NCBI GenBank assembly: GCA_029964075.1
Contig: CM057133.1
Span: 14,780,699 to 14,844,698 of the forward strand
Direction of reading: 5' to 3'
Length of the DNA: 64,000 nucleotides
Source: Patiria pectinifera
Lineage: Eukaryota; Echinodermata; Asteroidea; Valvatida; Asterinidae
The translations under genes and the position numbers were made by a program. Below are positions 12,301-27,300 of the stretch, in pieces (the stretch's first letter is position 1; each line of letters begins with the position of its first letter). Below the pieces are notes generated by a model, which searched no databases, was not told the DNA's origin, and saw only the letters and a program-made list of their open reading frames with translations.

Positions 12301-15300
12301 CGTACCAACGCACAGCCCACGCGTGGCGCGCAGCGCACAGTGCAATGGAAGTTCTATTGCACGGTGAATAGAACTTCCATTGCATGGTGTCACTTCTGCT
12401 GGTGGTGACGCTGTTTTAAATCAAAATAAATTGAATATGACTGTTCTCAACCTGTTGAACAGTTTGCATTAATAAAATATTACCTTTAAACAGTTTTTTT
12501 ACCTGAATAAATTGGCTATTACAAGTCAACCAATCAGATGACAAGGATTTATTCAGGTGTTATATAAAAGAAATAATGAATGTTTCACGTTCGTGCAATG
12601 GAAAGAATAGTTTCATGAGGTGACAGATGAAATGTTCCATTCCACTCGGCTTTGCCTCGTGGAATGGAACATTCCATCTGTCACCTCATGAAACTATTCT
12701 CACCATTGCACTCACAAACATTCATTAGTTGTATACCGTATGATGTAAATGAAGCCATGTCCCAATTGCTTGGCTACGGCTTGAAATTACACACAGGTCT
12801 ATGAGAAGTGGCAGCAGCCGCTACCATGGACAACCCTATGAAATTTCTGTACGCTAAGTTTTGTTTGACTCAGATGTTGCGCGTTCCACGTCCATTTGTA
12901 TATCATGTATTTTACAAGCTGTTTGACGCGATTCTAATCGGGATAGGTCAATTCAGACACCTCCTAACACTGAGTTGCTGCCAGGGTGCCAGGGATCAAA
13001 CCCAAAGTCAAAATGCCAGCCACACGTCTAATTCGCAAATTTTGACCATGCTCAAATAAAGGGCAAAGGAAGATTTTGCCTCGTATATTTGTTCCGGAAT
13101 CCCTTACACTGCTTTTGGCTGTTTTGCAGGACAAAGTCTAGTCTGAAATTGATGAACTATGGCATACTAACCCTCCTATGCAAGTATACATTCTGTGCCA
13201 AGTTGTCCTTGCAGTCAATATCAATCAAGTGACTGTTTTCAACAGTTAAGAGTTCCCAGCCTGCATAAAGCAGGATTGACTGGCTGGGACTGTTTAAGTA
13301 TCTTGATACAGCTATGCTTTGACCCCGGGTGAGTGATAAAACACCGGTGACCACAACTTGCCTGCTATTGCTAAGTCTGTTGACCAAGTTTGACTAGACA
13401 CAGTGCTTGCTTGACATACATATATGATCTGACTGCTGGTGACCAGCCTTTGTTAAAAGTATAGCAGGGGAAGTGAATTTTGACAGTCTGTGACTGCTTA
13501 AATAGCAGGAGGGCTAATAAAGTTACCAAAGCAAATGGCTTTTTAATGGCTAACTTTTCATCGATTTACTGCAGATGTACCGTAGATAGCCGGGCTATAA
13601 AAATGACACCGTTCATTAAGCAAGTTACTTACAAGGACATCAGTGGCATATTGTGTGGAGCTTCCATTAGCATAGGCCGTCTGTACAAGGCCCATGTTGA
13701 GATGTAGATTAGCTGCAGTCAACAGCTCTTGAATGTACCCCGCTATCTGTATACACACAGAGAAAGCATGATACAATAGTATACAAATATTGAATGCTTC
13801 GAGTGGTGTAGTAAAACTAGCCTCCCGAGGTGATCCATGGACATGCTATTTTCCCGAGGGAAAGCCGAGGGAAAATAGAATGGTCCATGGATCACCGAGG
13901 ATCACATGGATCACTGCTAGTTTTACTTCACCACCAGATAAAGCATTCAATATTTGTATTATAACACTTCACCCACAGGTTCTGCTTGATTTTAATATTT
14001 TAAATTATTTAAATCTAAACATAGTTGAAATAAACTTCAATTTCAATACAAAATTGGTGGAAAATGTATTTCTCTTTTTTAAATTACCCCTTCACGAAAT
14101 GTTTGAACCCAAGTCTGTGGCGCGCTCTCTTTGGAACAATACGCACTACGCGCAACGCACACACCAGCATCCATTTGCACACAAATACTGCGCCGTGGAA
14201 ATAGTACTTTGGTTGCTAACGGTACAGTACTTTGGTTGCTACGGGTATAGTACTTTTGGCCGTGCACAGAAAGATAGCAAGTAACATGTGACTCGCTCTC
14301 GGCCAATCAAGACACAGAATCTGCGGGTGAGGTGTTATAATTGGAAATGTCACATACACTGCACATGTAAACCTGTGGCTGGAGAGAATCCCTGTTCATG
14401 AAAATCACAACCCGACACTGACTCTTTCAAATTTTGTCTCAAAAACTCTCAAGCTTATCATTAATTGTCTCACACCCCAGTGCAGTAAAAAGGTTTTCCT
14501 AGATACCAGGACTTTACAAGTTTTTATCATCATATTATTAAAATGAGTTTTCAATTTGAGTTTATTCAAGAGAAAAGGTGTTTCTTGCAGCACAAATCCT
14601 GTTTGTTGTGCAGTGCATCACGGGAACAAAGTTGGCAATCAATGCCATAGATGGTTTTCAGGGTGACAATACTTTCTAGTCATCAAAAGATTGACTACTG
14701 CAAACTGTTTGGAAGGCCTCCAGAATCTAGTCAAAGAAAAGTAATGCTTTGAGTTTGCCTGTCTGAAAACAAATTCAATTTGGGTCGCTCCAAATAATTT
14801 TGGATTCGGCCAAACTCTGGGATGTCAGTCGGTTGTTAGAGTAAGGGGCAATTCCACACCAAAGTGGACATGACACCAAAAAATTCAAATACATGTGACT
14901 TAAACAAATTTGGCATCAAATGAAAGCTAAAAGTCTATATTTTCAAGATTTGAAGTCGGAATTTAATTTTTTATACATTTCGGTACCAAAAACTAGGATT
15001 ATGTAATAATCCTGTTTTAATCCTAAAAATGTGATTAATAGTGATATGAAAGTATTGTACCAATAGACACACAAAAATATGTACTAATGCCATCAGTTTC
15101 TGTCGTGAGAAAGTATTGGTCTTGAAAAACCGACTAAAACTTGTTTTTAACATTTTGCGTATTTTGTTTCGCTTCAGTGACTTCTAATATTTCAGCCTTC
15201 GAAAACGTCCTTCCGTTACCGAAAAAATACATATTTTTAATTTATTTTTAAAACTTGCAGTATGAATGCATTGAAAGTTATTGTGCAAAGCAAGTTTAGG

Positions 15301-18300
15301 TAGGCCTTCAATATGACATTATAACTGACACTGCTGTACTTCTCGTTTTTTAATTACAATTAATTAAATCACGTCCTTCCGTTACCAAATTGGTAACGGA
15401 AGGACGGTAACGGAAGGACAAATTGTATTTTTTTCAAATGTTACGAAATTTGCGCTCATGTTTGAAAAATGAAAATCACTGCAAATACATGCATGTATAA
15501 TGAGCATTGAAAGGACATTCATTTGACCCACCTTCACAAAAGCGGGATAAGCAGGGCAAGGTGTTTATTACAATTTGAAGGCACAGGCATGTACAACATG
15601 TACAATGTACATGTACATATATGCCGATGTACCAGTACTTGTACATGTATGGAGTTGTTGCAGAAAATCAAATCATAAAGTTGCTGCCATCAGCATTCAT
15701 GGACAATAGAGAAAGATACGAATTCTGTGAAGCCATTCCAGAAGCAAATTAAGTCAAAAATGAGATGGCAGAAAGTACCGGTACTTTGGGGCACTTTCAT
15801 TCAATTTACATGTGTAAGACATGTGAGGTGCAGTCTTTAACAAATTATGCCCAAGTTAACAACTTCAGTTTGGATGTTTATAAATTAATTGTTACTACTC
15901 TAAATCATTGTAATTTGATTTCAAACATTGATTTTAGAGTTCAATTAAAAGCAACACCTAACTGAAGCCATCAGTTCTACCGGTAGATGTTTTGACCTTA
16001 AATGTACATGTAGGCTGGTTCCCCCCCCCCCTACTCTTTAGGTAAACCTTTGAACCTACCGGTATTATTATTAAAAGTTGTTGGTGAACATGTAACCAAT
16101 ATACTCAAGAGTTCAAATACTGTGTATTTAAACTTTTAAAGATTGAGGTGATGGGTTTGAAGTCTATTTCTGTAGTAGTCTTGTGTTCGTAAATTATGTG
16201 TTTTGGGTTGTTTTCATTTTTCTTTTGTTATCATTAATTAGCAGGCTTCTATCTTTATCTCCATAGTTTCTTGGGTATAATTATTTATGCCAGGTCTGCA
16301 TATTGTTGATTTCACATTCAGTTACACATTTAAGCAATTTGTTTCACTTGTATAATTAGTGTAAATTCACATTTTGTTCATGCTATAATTGAGTAAACCT
16401 TTTGTCCTTCCGTTACCGTCCTTCCGTTACCAAATTATAATCTGCTTAAAACGTTGTAATTATATAACCGAAACACTTAAAGTCAAATGAAAGGCGGTAT
16501 AATATAGATAAAGCTTCAGGGATTCCATTTCCTACCTTTAAAATATAATTGCCCCATAAAATTCACAGAGTTTTTGCAAAACGCGAGTAAGTTGGAAAAC
16601 CCTTGTCCGTTTTACCGTCCTTCCGTTACCGACCTCATTAATATTCATAATTCATAAACGGGAGGCATTCATGCCCCCCAAAAGTGTGGAAAATGAAAGA
16701 AGCATTATAGCAATACAATTGTGACATTTGTTTGCTGTAACTATGAACAGTGTCTGTGATACACACATTTGAAATTTTGTTTAATGAGTGAAAACGTCCT
16801 TCCGTTACCGTGGAATTGCCCTAAGTGGGACTGCTATTTGTATCCTCAGAGCTGCAAACAAGACTAGAAAACTCAGTAAAGGAGAAATAAACTACCTAAT
16901 TACAAAATATTAAAATTTGACTTATAATACTTACGAGGGTAGCTATTTTGTCACCATCAAGCAAGTGAAAAACACCATCTAAGGAGAATAAAACACAGTT
17001 AGCTTTAACCAACTCGACCATTGTTTTGAAGGGGAGGATCGCGTAACGGTGAGGTGCATTTAGGGTGCGCTGTTATACGCACACTGCACTCTACACTGCC
17101 ACGTTTGCGGGTCTACCAAGCCTTTTCCAAGCATGCGCATTTTGAACGGGCACTGCACTAGTACATTACAAATAGAGCTACAGGTTGGGGTGGGCTGATG
17201 CCATCTGATGAAACAATTATTCTTCAATGCACTGTGGCTTGGAAGCATTAACAAAGTCGTCGGAGTGCAGACAATGAAGAGATGTCCAATTTTAGAGGTG
17301 GGAGGAAAACCCAGTGCAAACGTTGACCTAGTTGGGAATCGAACCTAAAGACACAGAGGTGGAAGTGGGGGGAAAGTGCCTCTCCCCAAACATGACACTC
17401 ATGCTGTGCATGGTGTGGTTGCAAGAAATCCAATACAATAATCTGGGGCACGTGATCACCGAACACTAAACAAGAACCCCTTCAATGGTGAAAATATTTG
17501 TGCTAGCTGTTGTACAAAGCAACTGCCCAGGCACAATTATCGGTACAATGGATGGCACAATGCTTTCACAATTGAAGGGGGCCTCCGTGATAGGAATGAT
17601 ACCATTCCTGGATTGGTCTATACTCACCATGGTCGACAAAGTAGTAAACAATCCTGTCGGCATCGCCGTCAAGCGAAACGCACTTCCTTCCTGCTTCTTC
17701 TGAAGGCATACCTTTCAAGTAAAACAGAACAATTTCAGATAAACGTAGACATACTTTTCCCTGAGTCAGCGCTCTAGTTTAGCTCTACTATATTAAATTT
17801 CTTGAGCGTTGACTCATGTACAAAGTGATGCCTGCTGGGCACATCCATGTTTGTACACAAACTTATGGAAAACTCTAAATTTTGTACCTATTTTGTAGTC
17901 TATTTGCATATCTGCGTTTGTATTCCATACCGGTGCGTCATCAAAGCTAATACGCCAAAAACCAAAACGCACGATCAGCAAATGAGCGTGTCATTTTGCT
18001 CTACACAAACAGCGCAATGTGTGTGCGTATCCGCTGCAGCCTTAATTAGCCATGTGGTTTTTTTTAACCGTAACATGCAGGGGAAGTTTGCGTACATCTA
18101 ATGCGCATTGCATTTAGAGTACACTTTCAAAATTCAATCCATCTAATTTCATTATGTTCTACAAACACGCACATAAATTCAAAATGTCTGCATCCAGGAC
18201 AGCTTCAAAGCATCTCCGCATGCAAGAATGAGGAGTTAGCGCTCTTGTAATTTAATATAGCTCTATGGCTTTTCCTCATAGTTTGTTAATCCTGAATAAA

Positions 18301-21300
18301 TGCTTAGTTGAAAGCTGCCTTATGGAGACTGGATCATCGTTTCAATTTCATTTAAATGACTAGGATTACTGACATCTGTCCCTCAAAAGTGTCCTATTTG
18401 CTAATTATTTGGTACTATTCTGTTTCTAATGGGATTTTTTTGTGAAATACATATACCTTGTGTTTTTTTGAACTATTCTTTTTCATTATTCAACTGCCAA
18501 TGGAATTGCTGTGGTATTTAATGCAGACACGCTAAAAATGAAACTCAAAGCACAAAATCTAACTGCAAGCATGAGATGTCAACTATCAGAAAACATATTC
18601 AGTATTATGAGCAAAAGTATGAGAAAAAGTATATGGGAAAAAGCATGTTCATTATAAAGACCAGAATTAGCTTCCCCAAAATAAACTCCAGAATGAGTAC
18701 ATCCATCATGAAACACTTAACATGTGAAAGAGGTTTTTTTTCTTTTATAAAAATAAATCATGATCTTAAACATTTAAAATCCGTCTGAAAAAAAAAGATA
18801 AAAATTCTCAGAGGCAGAGGTTGAGAGTGTGACTTACCATGTGGTGGCTTCTGCTGAACTTTGACAAAGTCTGCTCCACACTGGAAAATTAAACCAAAAG
18901 CGACGAAAACATTAACAAAAAATGACTTATTTTTGACTACTCCCTTGAAGTTTTGGTGTAGTTTAGTGCATGTCATGTGGACAGAAGTGTACGTGTTCGA
19001 AAAATACCAGAGAACAAAAGAGAACAATATCGTCCACGATTCCCAGCATACGTCCACGATTGGGGCCATGTACAAAACATATGGGAGTCTTCCTAAAAAG
19101 TTAGAGTACAAACAAAAGAGGGACAATAGGAGGTCCACGATCGACGCTGAACACACGTTTACGTGCATTGGAAAATGCTGGCGGTATAACAATGAGAGCA
19201 TTTGTATCGCAGGTCACCTATTTTGCCTTGAAAAAAAATCCTAGTTTGTATGTTCTAAGGTAATTTTAATAGACAGTTCTATGACAAAACACACAAAATA
19301 TAGGTAATGCAAAAAAAAAGAAAGGCCAAATTAAAAAAAAGTCTCCGGTTTCTGGTATGCGCGCGCGTCGCCGTAACCATGGGCGTCGGCAAAATGAAAA
19401 AGTTTTTTTTTCAATGAAAGATGATGTCTCAAAACTGCCAAACTCACTGGTTTGACTGGAATCCTGCTGCTGCACAATTTTAACGTGGTTTTAGACTGGG
19501 TTATGGTCGAGAATAAGCTTTATGTGGCCTCTCTGGAATCCCATATATTTGCACTAAGTTTAGTCGGGCACCATTTGCAGTCATCAGCCGACATTTGAAG
19601 CAAAAAATTCAGGTAAAAAAAAAAAAAAAAGCCGTGTCGCCGCACCACTTTTTGGGCAAGCTCCACACCAGAAACCGGAGACTTTTTTTTTTTGGCCAAA
19701 AAGTTACATTTTTGGAAATCTTACCCTGTCATTCAATTGCCCGTGTGTTCCATCGTTGTAGACCGAAATCTTGAGTTGGTTGTTGAGATGTTGACACATT
19801 TGTTGGATTTTTAGAGCTCCCACGCCGTTGGCTCCATCTACCGACAGCTCACCGGTGTACTCACTCTCGTCAGTTTTGCTCTGCTACCAAAAAAGGAAGT
19901 CCATCAAATATCCATTACAAGCATTCAACTCACAAGTCACGTGAAGCTTTTCAAACAAACTTTTATAAAATGGCATTCCTGTGTCCTGTAATATAACACT
20001 CTCCCATAGACTAAGCACACAAACCTACTACAGAGGACCGTTTTGAACAAAAGACCCAATGCCCGAGGACTGAAAGGATCTGTTGTTCTCCCTTTGTGTG
20101 TCGGTCCTCGGGGGTTATGTAGAACATGTACATCAGCATACCCAGCTGCAGACCAAAATTAGGCGTATCCGAATTTCTTGACCACAGATTGAAAGTACAC
20201 GCAAGTATATGGAAAGTGGCTGCAGCGGCTACCATAGACCCTGTGGAATTTCAAGCCGTATCCAAGTAATTTTGGACACGGCCTTGTGCTCAAAGAGCAG
20301 GGATATAAAAAAATACACAGACTGTAGAAAGCCTCGTTCACACCTGTTCTCTGACTTTGGTGAAGGCCAACGCCAGCTTGCTGTAGTAGCCATGCTCGGT
20401 CGGATTGCCGTAGCCTCCTTGTGTGTTTTGGCACCGCACCATGTAGTGCAGCTGCGGTGTCGACAACAGACCTTGGAAAAACAAATCATAATCATGTTCA
20501 GAAAACAAGACAAGCCTAGCAAAGCGCATGGGGTGCTGTGGTCCAATGGCAATGGTGTTCGACTCGTGTGCCGTGGTACATGGGTTCGAATCCTGACCGT
20601 GGGAACATGGTGCTTGTGTTCTTGAGCAAGGCACTTTACCATTATTGCTTCGTCCTTCGGATGGGACGTAAAGCCGTAGGTCCCGTATGTTGTGTAATGC
20701 ACATTAAAGACCCCAGTAACGCTTGTCACTAAGAGAAGGGGTTTGCCTCAATGTTTCTGGCAGTGGCTGCAATATGCGCCGCAGCACTTAGCAAAAAAGG
20801 TGCTACATAATGGATCTCATATAATGTTCATATACTTCATTTACCTGTCTTTGGTTGCATTCTCCCCAGTGCTTTGTATCCTCTGGAAAAAGCGCTATAT
20901 AAGGCCCCCCCCCCCCAAAAAAGTCTCCAGTTTCTGGTATGGAGCTTGCCCAAAAAGTGGTGCAGCGACGCGGCTTTTTTTTTTTTTTACCTGATTGTTT
21001 TTCTTCAAATGTCGGCTGATGACTGCAAATGGTGCCCGACTAAACTTAGTGCAAATATATGGGAGTCCAGAGAGGCCACATAAAGCTTATTCTCGACCAT
21101 AACCCAATCTAAAAACACGTTTAGATTGTGCAGCAGCAGGATTCCAGTCAAACCAGTGAGTTTGGCGGTTTTGAGACATCATCTTTCATTGAAAAAAAAA
21201 GCTTTTTCATTTTGCCGACGCGCATGGCTACGGCGACGCGCGAGCATACCAGAAACCGGAGACTTTTTTGGGGGGCCTAAATATGGTTTTATAAAGCTGG

Positions 21301-24300
21301 TCCCAGAGTGCACACATTTGATTGGTTGAAAACGGCTGTTCACTGGAAGTCTTTCCATTCATGTGTCTACACAATGGGCTGGAATTAGCCCGTTACACAT
21401 CCACGTATCAACCCTGACATTTCTGAATGCTAAATCACATCCTATATATCTTATCTTATCATCCTGTAGAAAAAAGCCTAGATATTCTCATACCATAGTC
21501 AATGTAGTCGCCTTTCAATGCTTGGATACCATCAATTAGAGCTTGAGCTAATCCAAAGCTACTGGGTCTGCAAAATAAATGAAAAAAAAGGAAGCAAACA
21601 AGTAGCAGGCATGGTGGTCCAGTCTCCAAAGGGCCACTACGCAGTCACTTCTGCCTAGCAGTTACCAACAGAGACAGGTCACAGGTATCGCAATTTGACT
21701 GGTTACTTGTTCCATGCTGGATTGAAAAGCTTAAATTGTTGAACTTTCTGCTCTATACTGACCCATTAACCCTAACTCCCTCGCATGATTTACTTGGAAC
21801 CATACCCATCCTGGCAAATTCCAATACCATATGGTAAAACTGCACACACACATTTCTGACTTTGATTCTGGAGGTGTGCCGACCAAATGTAAAAGACTGT
21901 CAGTTTTAGGGGTACTGTAACCCATCCTGACAGGTTCCAACTGAAAACATGCCGTTGGGGTTTGATGGATTGAGTTGAGCATATATACAGGCGTAACTGA
22001 CAATTGACACTCATTTGTTTTACTCCAAGACTGCCAGTGACTCATCAACTGTTAACATTTGGAAATGCATATGATGAGAGCAGCATCTACAAGTTGCCGT
22101 GATAAAAAATGGGATAATTGGTACATTTTCTTGTATGGGCATTCCAAGTGCATACACTGTATGACAGTTCAAAGCTAACTGTGCTAAATGTGGGTCTTTT
22201 TTTGGTCTGAGCAGAGTTTGTGTGTTCTCTTACTCTCCTTCTTTACCTACTTGCAGAGAATTAGGTCACTTAATTAACTAACTGTACCTTGTATCTCGTG
22301 CCAGGAAGATGTTCGCTGGCAGCGCCATGTCTATGTTCAGCTCACTGATGAGGCTTTGGACACACTGGCCTAAATCTTCATCACTAGAATAATAACCAAG
22401 AAAATGAAATAATGAATGGGATTTTCATAATTATTAGATTTTTTTCCTCTTTTCTTTTGCATTAAGTAAGTTGAAAGACTTGGTTTGAGTTTAGTAGTGT
22501 AATCCTCTGTCGACCTGTCCTTTGTCTATTTACAGCTGTCCTTTAAATTCATAGCATTTGCATTTCTTTTAGCTGTGGTTATGTAACATATCAGGGTTTT
22601 CATTCATGCGTACTGGAGCGCAAAGTGCCAGAATCTGGTACAGGACAGAAGCTTGTAGAAACTCAAACCGAAGAGACGCTTGAAGCCAATGCTTCACAAA
22701 AAGGTAAGTGTTCTTTCAGCAAAACGAAAACAAATCACATCTATAGGGATGTGTGTGCATTGTTTTCGTTTTGCTGAAAGCACACCTTTTTGTGATCCGC
22801 GGACAGAACTTTAAAATGGTGGTTGTGTTTAAAATTCCGTAACTTGAAAAGCAGTGATGTAGTGCCTTGATGCTGGGCCTTGGCCTTAAGGCTGCCTTAA
22901 GGCTGGATTTTAGGGCCTTGGCCTTGGCCTCGAGGCTTGAGGACAAAAGCCTTGGCCTTGGCCTTGGCCTTGGCCTTGAGGGTTCAGGGCCTTGCAATTT
23001 TGAGTCAAGGCTCTTCAAGGCCCATAGATTTTTGCATTTTTCAGACAAATCTGTTCGAAATTCTGCTGTTACCATTTTAATCGTATTACCATGGAGGAGG
23101 GAAGCACCCTATAGATTTGTGTGTTGGGCACACTTCCACTTTTGTAGCATCACATTTTGTTACCATTGTAGTAGATTTGCTGCAAAAATATTCCGTACAC
23201 TTGTGGGGCTAATGAGATGATCACTTTAATTGCATATGACTATGAAATAGATCTGATTGGTTGTATATGTCTCCCTGATCAGTGCTAAAGCTTTGCATGT
23301 ACATGTATCTGTTTTAGATAATGCTGATATTTCTGACCATGTTGGGCCAGCAAATAAAAATTTCCCAAATCAGTTTCTTGGATCCCCTTTTTGTTACACT
23401 TGGGAGAATTATGTGTCAAAATAGAAGTAAATCATTATTTTGTTTAGTTAAACCATATTACAGTTTTTCCGGAGCTTGTCTCCGAAAAACGCACTTTAGC
23501 TCCGGGGGGAGGGAGTACGGTTGTTCCAATAACAATTTTGTTTGGTGCGCGCGTGAGCATCCAATCACAAGGAAGAACTGGCTCGCGGCGCGCGCACACT
23601 TGGCGGGAACCTTCACTTTTTCTTCGGATTCACCACCGGAGACATTGTAAAAAATTTGGTCAACAAATTCCGAAAAATTTCGGGCCTTACGCCGACTCCG
23701 AACCTCCAAGTGTGAATCGTCACTGACGCGAGGATGCCGAGAGGTCGGGGGAGAAAACGAAAAGCACGGGACGACGCAGGGGCCGTCGCAGGTTCGGGCA
23801 GAGCGGCGAGTGGTCCGGGAGAAATTTCTCAGCGACCGAGTCAAACCCGCGCTCAAGCGCGGGCGATACGCGCGTTAACCGACCCGCATTCGTTGCTGCA
23901 CACGGCCGACCCAGCCAGCGGCCCTGCCGAAGGACGCCCTCTCTCGACAAGAGACTCGATTACTAATGGCGGATCACAAGGCACGCAAGAACGGCCACGG
24001 GCAACTCGGCCGTCTTCGCCGGGGGATAGGAGCGGTTTCCACGCACCGGCATCGTCTGCAAGTGCGACAGCATCAAGCATCGCCGGCGGTGGGACAACGT
24101 TAGCGGTCGGCACACCTGGGCCTCTTCATCATGATGTAGGCCTACATGATATCGGCGGTCCATCTACGGCAGCCGGCGCGGCCACCGTGGCTATGGGGGG
24201 AACGTCAAACCCAACGACGGCCAGCATGACTTCGGACATTTCGGCGCCCACAGCCACAGCAGGGCCAGTGTCCACCACTCTGGCGGCCAGTGGATCGACT

Positions 24301-27300
24301 TACGCCCCCTACCCACAACAGGCTGTATTGGGAGGCGGCCTGGCGGCAACCCAGTCCACACCAACCTTCCAGGCGGCGACCGGACACCCCGGACATGCTG
24401 GAGGCGCAGGCGTGGGCCTTTGTTATCCTGGCTCAACGATGGCAGGTCCAAGTCATCGCCCGCTCGGTGAGTTGAGCGCCGGTTTCTGGCCGGTCTTGGG
24501 TAATTTCCCTTCATCAACTACATGTTTTACCTCCCCCTCATCAACCATGTCAATTGGACCCTCCTGTACTTCTGGGGTAACTTTAGGTAGGCCTAATCTT
24601 ATGCCTAGCACGGAGGTGAACGAGGGCCTATTGGCTTCTGTTTGCGACCCCTTAGGTGCTACCGTACCAGCTAACATAAGGGAAAAGATAGTGAAAAGCG
24701 AGTACATAGAGTTGGATTTGCTTTTAGAGCGTCATATCCCATCCCCTTCCTCTAGCTTCACATTGAGTCTAGATAATACTGGGCAATTACTGCTGAAAGA
24801 TGTGAAAAAAAGGCAACAGATTAATTCCATCATGGGGTGGACCGATGCCTTTCTCATTTTAGCATCAGTTTTCATAGGGGCACACCCGGGGCGAGCACAG
24901 GAGATGTTTAAATACATGCATGTTGTCAGGATGGCGGCTGCGCGCTTTGCCGGGCGGGGGTGGATGGAATATGATAAGCAATTTAGGATGCGCCAGCAAC
25001 TCCACCCCCACAGATCTTGGGCCACCATAGATAGCGAGCTTTGGGCTCTATTTCTGTCAGCCCCAGGGGCATTTCACACAGGATTTGGAGGTCAAAAAGG
25101 GGGTGGGCAAGTTGTGCCAACAAAGCAGCGATCCTTTCGCACATTCTCCCGCAACAGCGGCATATGCTTTGCCTTCAATCGGGGTGGGTGTAAAAACACA
25201 CAGTGCAAATATTCCCACAAGTGCTCCGTCTGCCAATCTAATGAACATGGGGGGGCAACCTGCAAATTCCAGAGCAATAAAACAAACGCGTCCCGCCGGT
25301 AGCATGAGGGCTTTTTTACCGCCCAACTCGACCAGTCCTTGCATCAAGGGAAATCATTGCGTGTGCTGCTTAGCACATACACCAGTGAAAGTATCAGCAT
25401 TGCTGCCCCTGCTAGAAGTATATCCAAAGACTGCGGCTGCGAAGTGTTTACGGGATGGGTTTTCAAACGGTTTTAGACTAGGGTTTTGCGGGCCTCGGGT
25501 CAGTGCGGACGCTCCCAATCCTCAGTCAGTTAAACAAAATTTTGCTGCAGCAGCAGAAAAGTTGAATGAGGAAGTCGAGTTGGGCCGCATGGCAGGGCCA
25601 TTTTCAGAGAAACCGATTGCAAACCTCAGAATTTCCCCCATTGGGCTCATACCGAAATCGGTCCCCGGCAGCTTCAGGTTAATTCACAATCTGTCCTACC
25701 CAGAGTCTGGTTCTGTAAACGAGGGGATTGATAAACAGCTTTGCACAGTGCAGTATACAAATTTTGACGATGCAGTTAATCTGGTAGTCGGGGCGGGGAT
25801 TGGGGCATTGATGGCCAAAGCTGATATAAAATCGGCTTTTCGCCTTTTACCAATTCACCCTGAAGACTTTTGTCTCCTAGGCATTAAGTTGCGTGACAAT
25901 TACTATGTAGACAAGACCTTGCCCATGGGGGCATCCTGCGCCCCAGCATTGTTCGAAACATTCTCCACTTTTTTGGAATGGGCCGTGAAAAAGCAGTCGG
26001 GATATGATAGCATATGTCATTATGCTGATGATTTCCTATTCCTGGGGAGGGAACGTCCAGGGGGGAGGTCTCCCTGTCAGGAGATTCTTACTTGTTTCAG
26101 AAAAGTATGTACGGACTTAGGGGTCCCCTTGGCAGAGGACAAAACTGTGGGGCCAACAACTCAGCTGACCTTCCTGGGGCTGGAAATAAATTCGGTATCT
26201 CAAACGGTATCAGTTCCTGGGGACAAATTGCATAAGATATCCGAGAAAGTTTTGGCGGTAGCTCAATCCAAGAAAGTTTCATTAAGAACGCTCCAATCCC
26301 TCATTGGTTCACTGTCATTCATTTGCCGAGCTGTGGCTCCAGGTCGGGCATTTTTACGACGGTTAATTGACCTGACGAAAGGTGTCAAGAAACCTTGGCA
26401 CCTGATTCCTCTTTCGCAAGGTGCAAAGGCGGATTTGGTCATGTGGCAGGTTTTCTTGCAAAACTTTAATGGGAAGACCTTGATTCCAAATCAGTTCTGG
26501 ATACAAGATACGGATTTGCAGCTGTTTACAGATGCCAGTGGCGGAATCGGGTTTGGGGGGTATCTTGGGGGGCAGTGGTTTCGCGACCTCTGGCCTCAGT
26601 CTGTCCATTCCGAAGCACGTTCCATTGCATGGTTGGAATTCTTCCCAATAGTCGTGGCACTGACACTTTGGGAGATAGTTGGGCCGGAAAGCGTATTTTG
26701 ATTCGGTCCGATAACCAGGCAGTGGTTGCCATCATCAACAATCAGACTTCCAAATGCCCCCATATTATGAAACTAGTCAGGTATTTTGTGCTCCAGTGTC
26801 TTCGAAAAAATGTTTCTTTCAAGGCCAAGCATATTCCAGGGGTCGAGAATAACATCGCTGACGCCCTGTCCCGTTCCCAGATTGCACGGTTCAGACAGCT
26901 AGCCCCATTAGCAGACAGGGTGGGCCGGGAGGTTCCGGGTTTTCTATGGCAGCTATAGGTGCTGAGACAGAGCGGCTCTTGGGGGCTTCTATGGCCAGCA
27001 GCACTTGGGTGAGCTATCACAGGGGGGTGTCCCATTTTCAACAATTTCGCCAACAAGCGGGATTACAGTCCTCTTGGCCCGCTTCCAGTGGACATGTTGC
27101 GGCATTTCTTGCCCACATGTCTATAATGGGTATGGCTCCATCCTCAATTAGCACTTACATCTCAGCAGTCGCCTTTGTTCATAAATTGAATGGTTGGCCC
27201 GACCCCTCAGATAATTTTATCATAAGAAAGCTCAGGGAAGGAAGTCGTCGAGCACACCGCAAGCCTGACACTAGGCGCCCGGTTACGGCGGACTTACTGG

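Noticed and set aside
13790-14284. 164-codon plus-strand ORF
   Set aside because: Begins inside a palindromic MITE, runs into AT-rich intron and has no recognisable domain.
18861-19244. 127-codon plus-strand ORF opposite PGM3 exon 8
   Set aside because: Antisense to a conserved exon and intron; composition looks random.
20229-20729. 166-codon minus-strand ORF and overlapping frames
   Set aside because: Spans a SINE and PGM3 exon 6 in the wrong frame.
22867-23220. 117-codon ORF rich in LGLGLGL
   Set aside because: Translation of the GCCTTG hexamer array.
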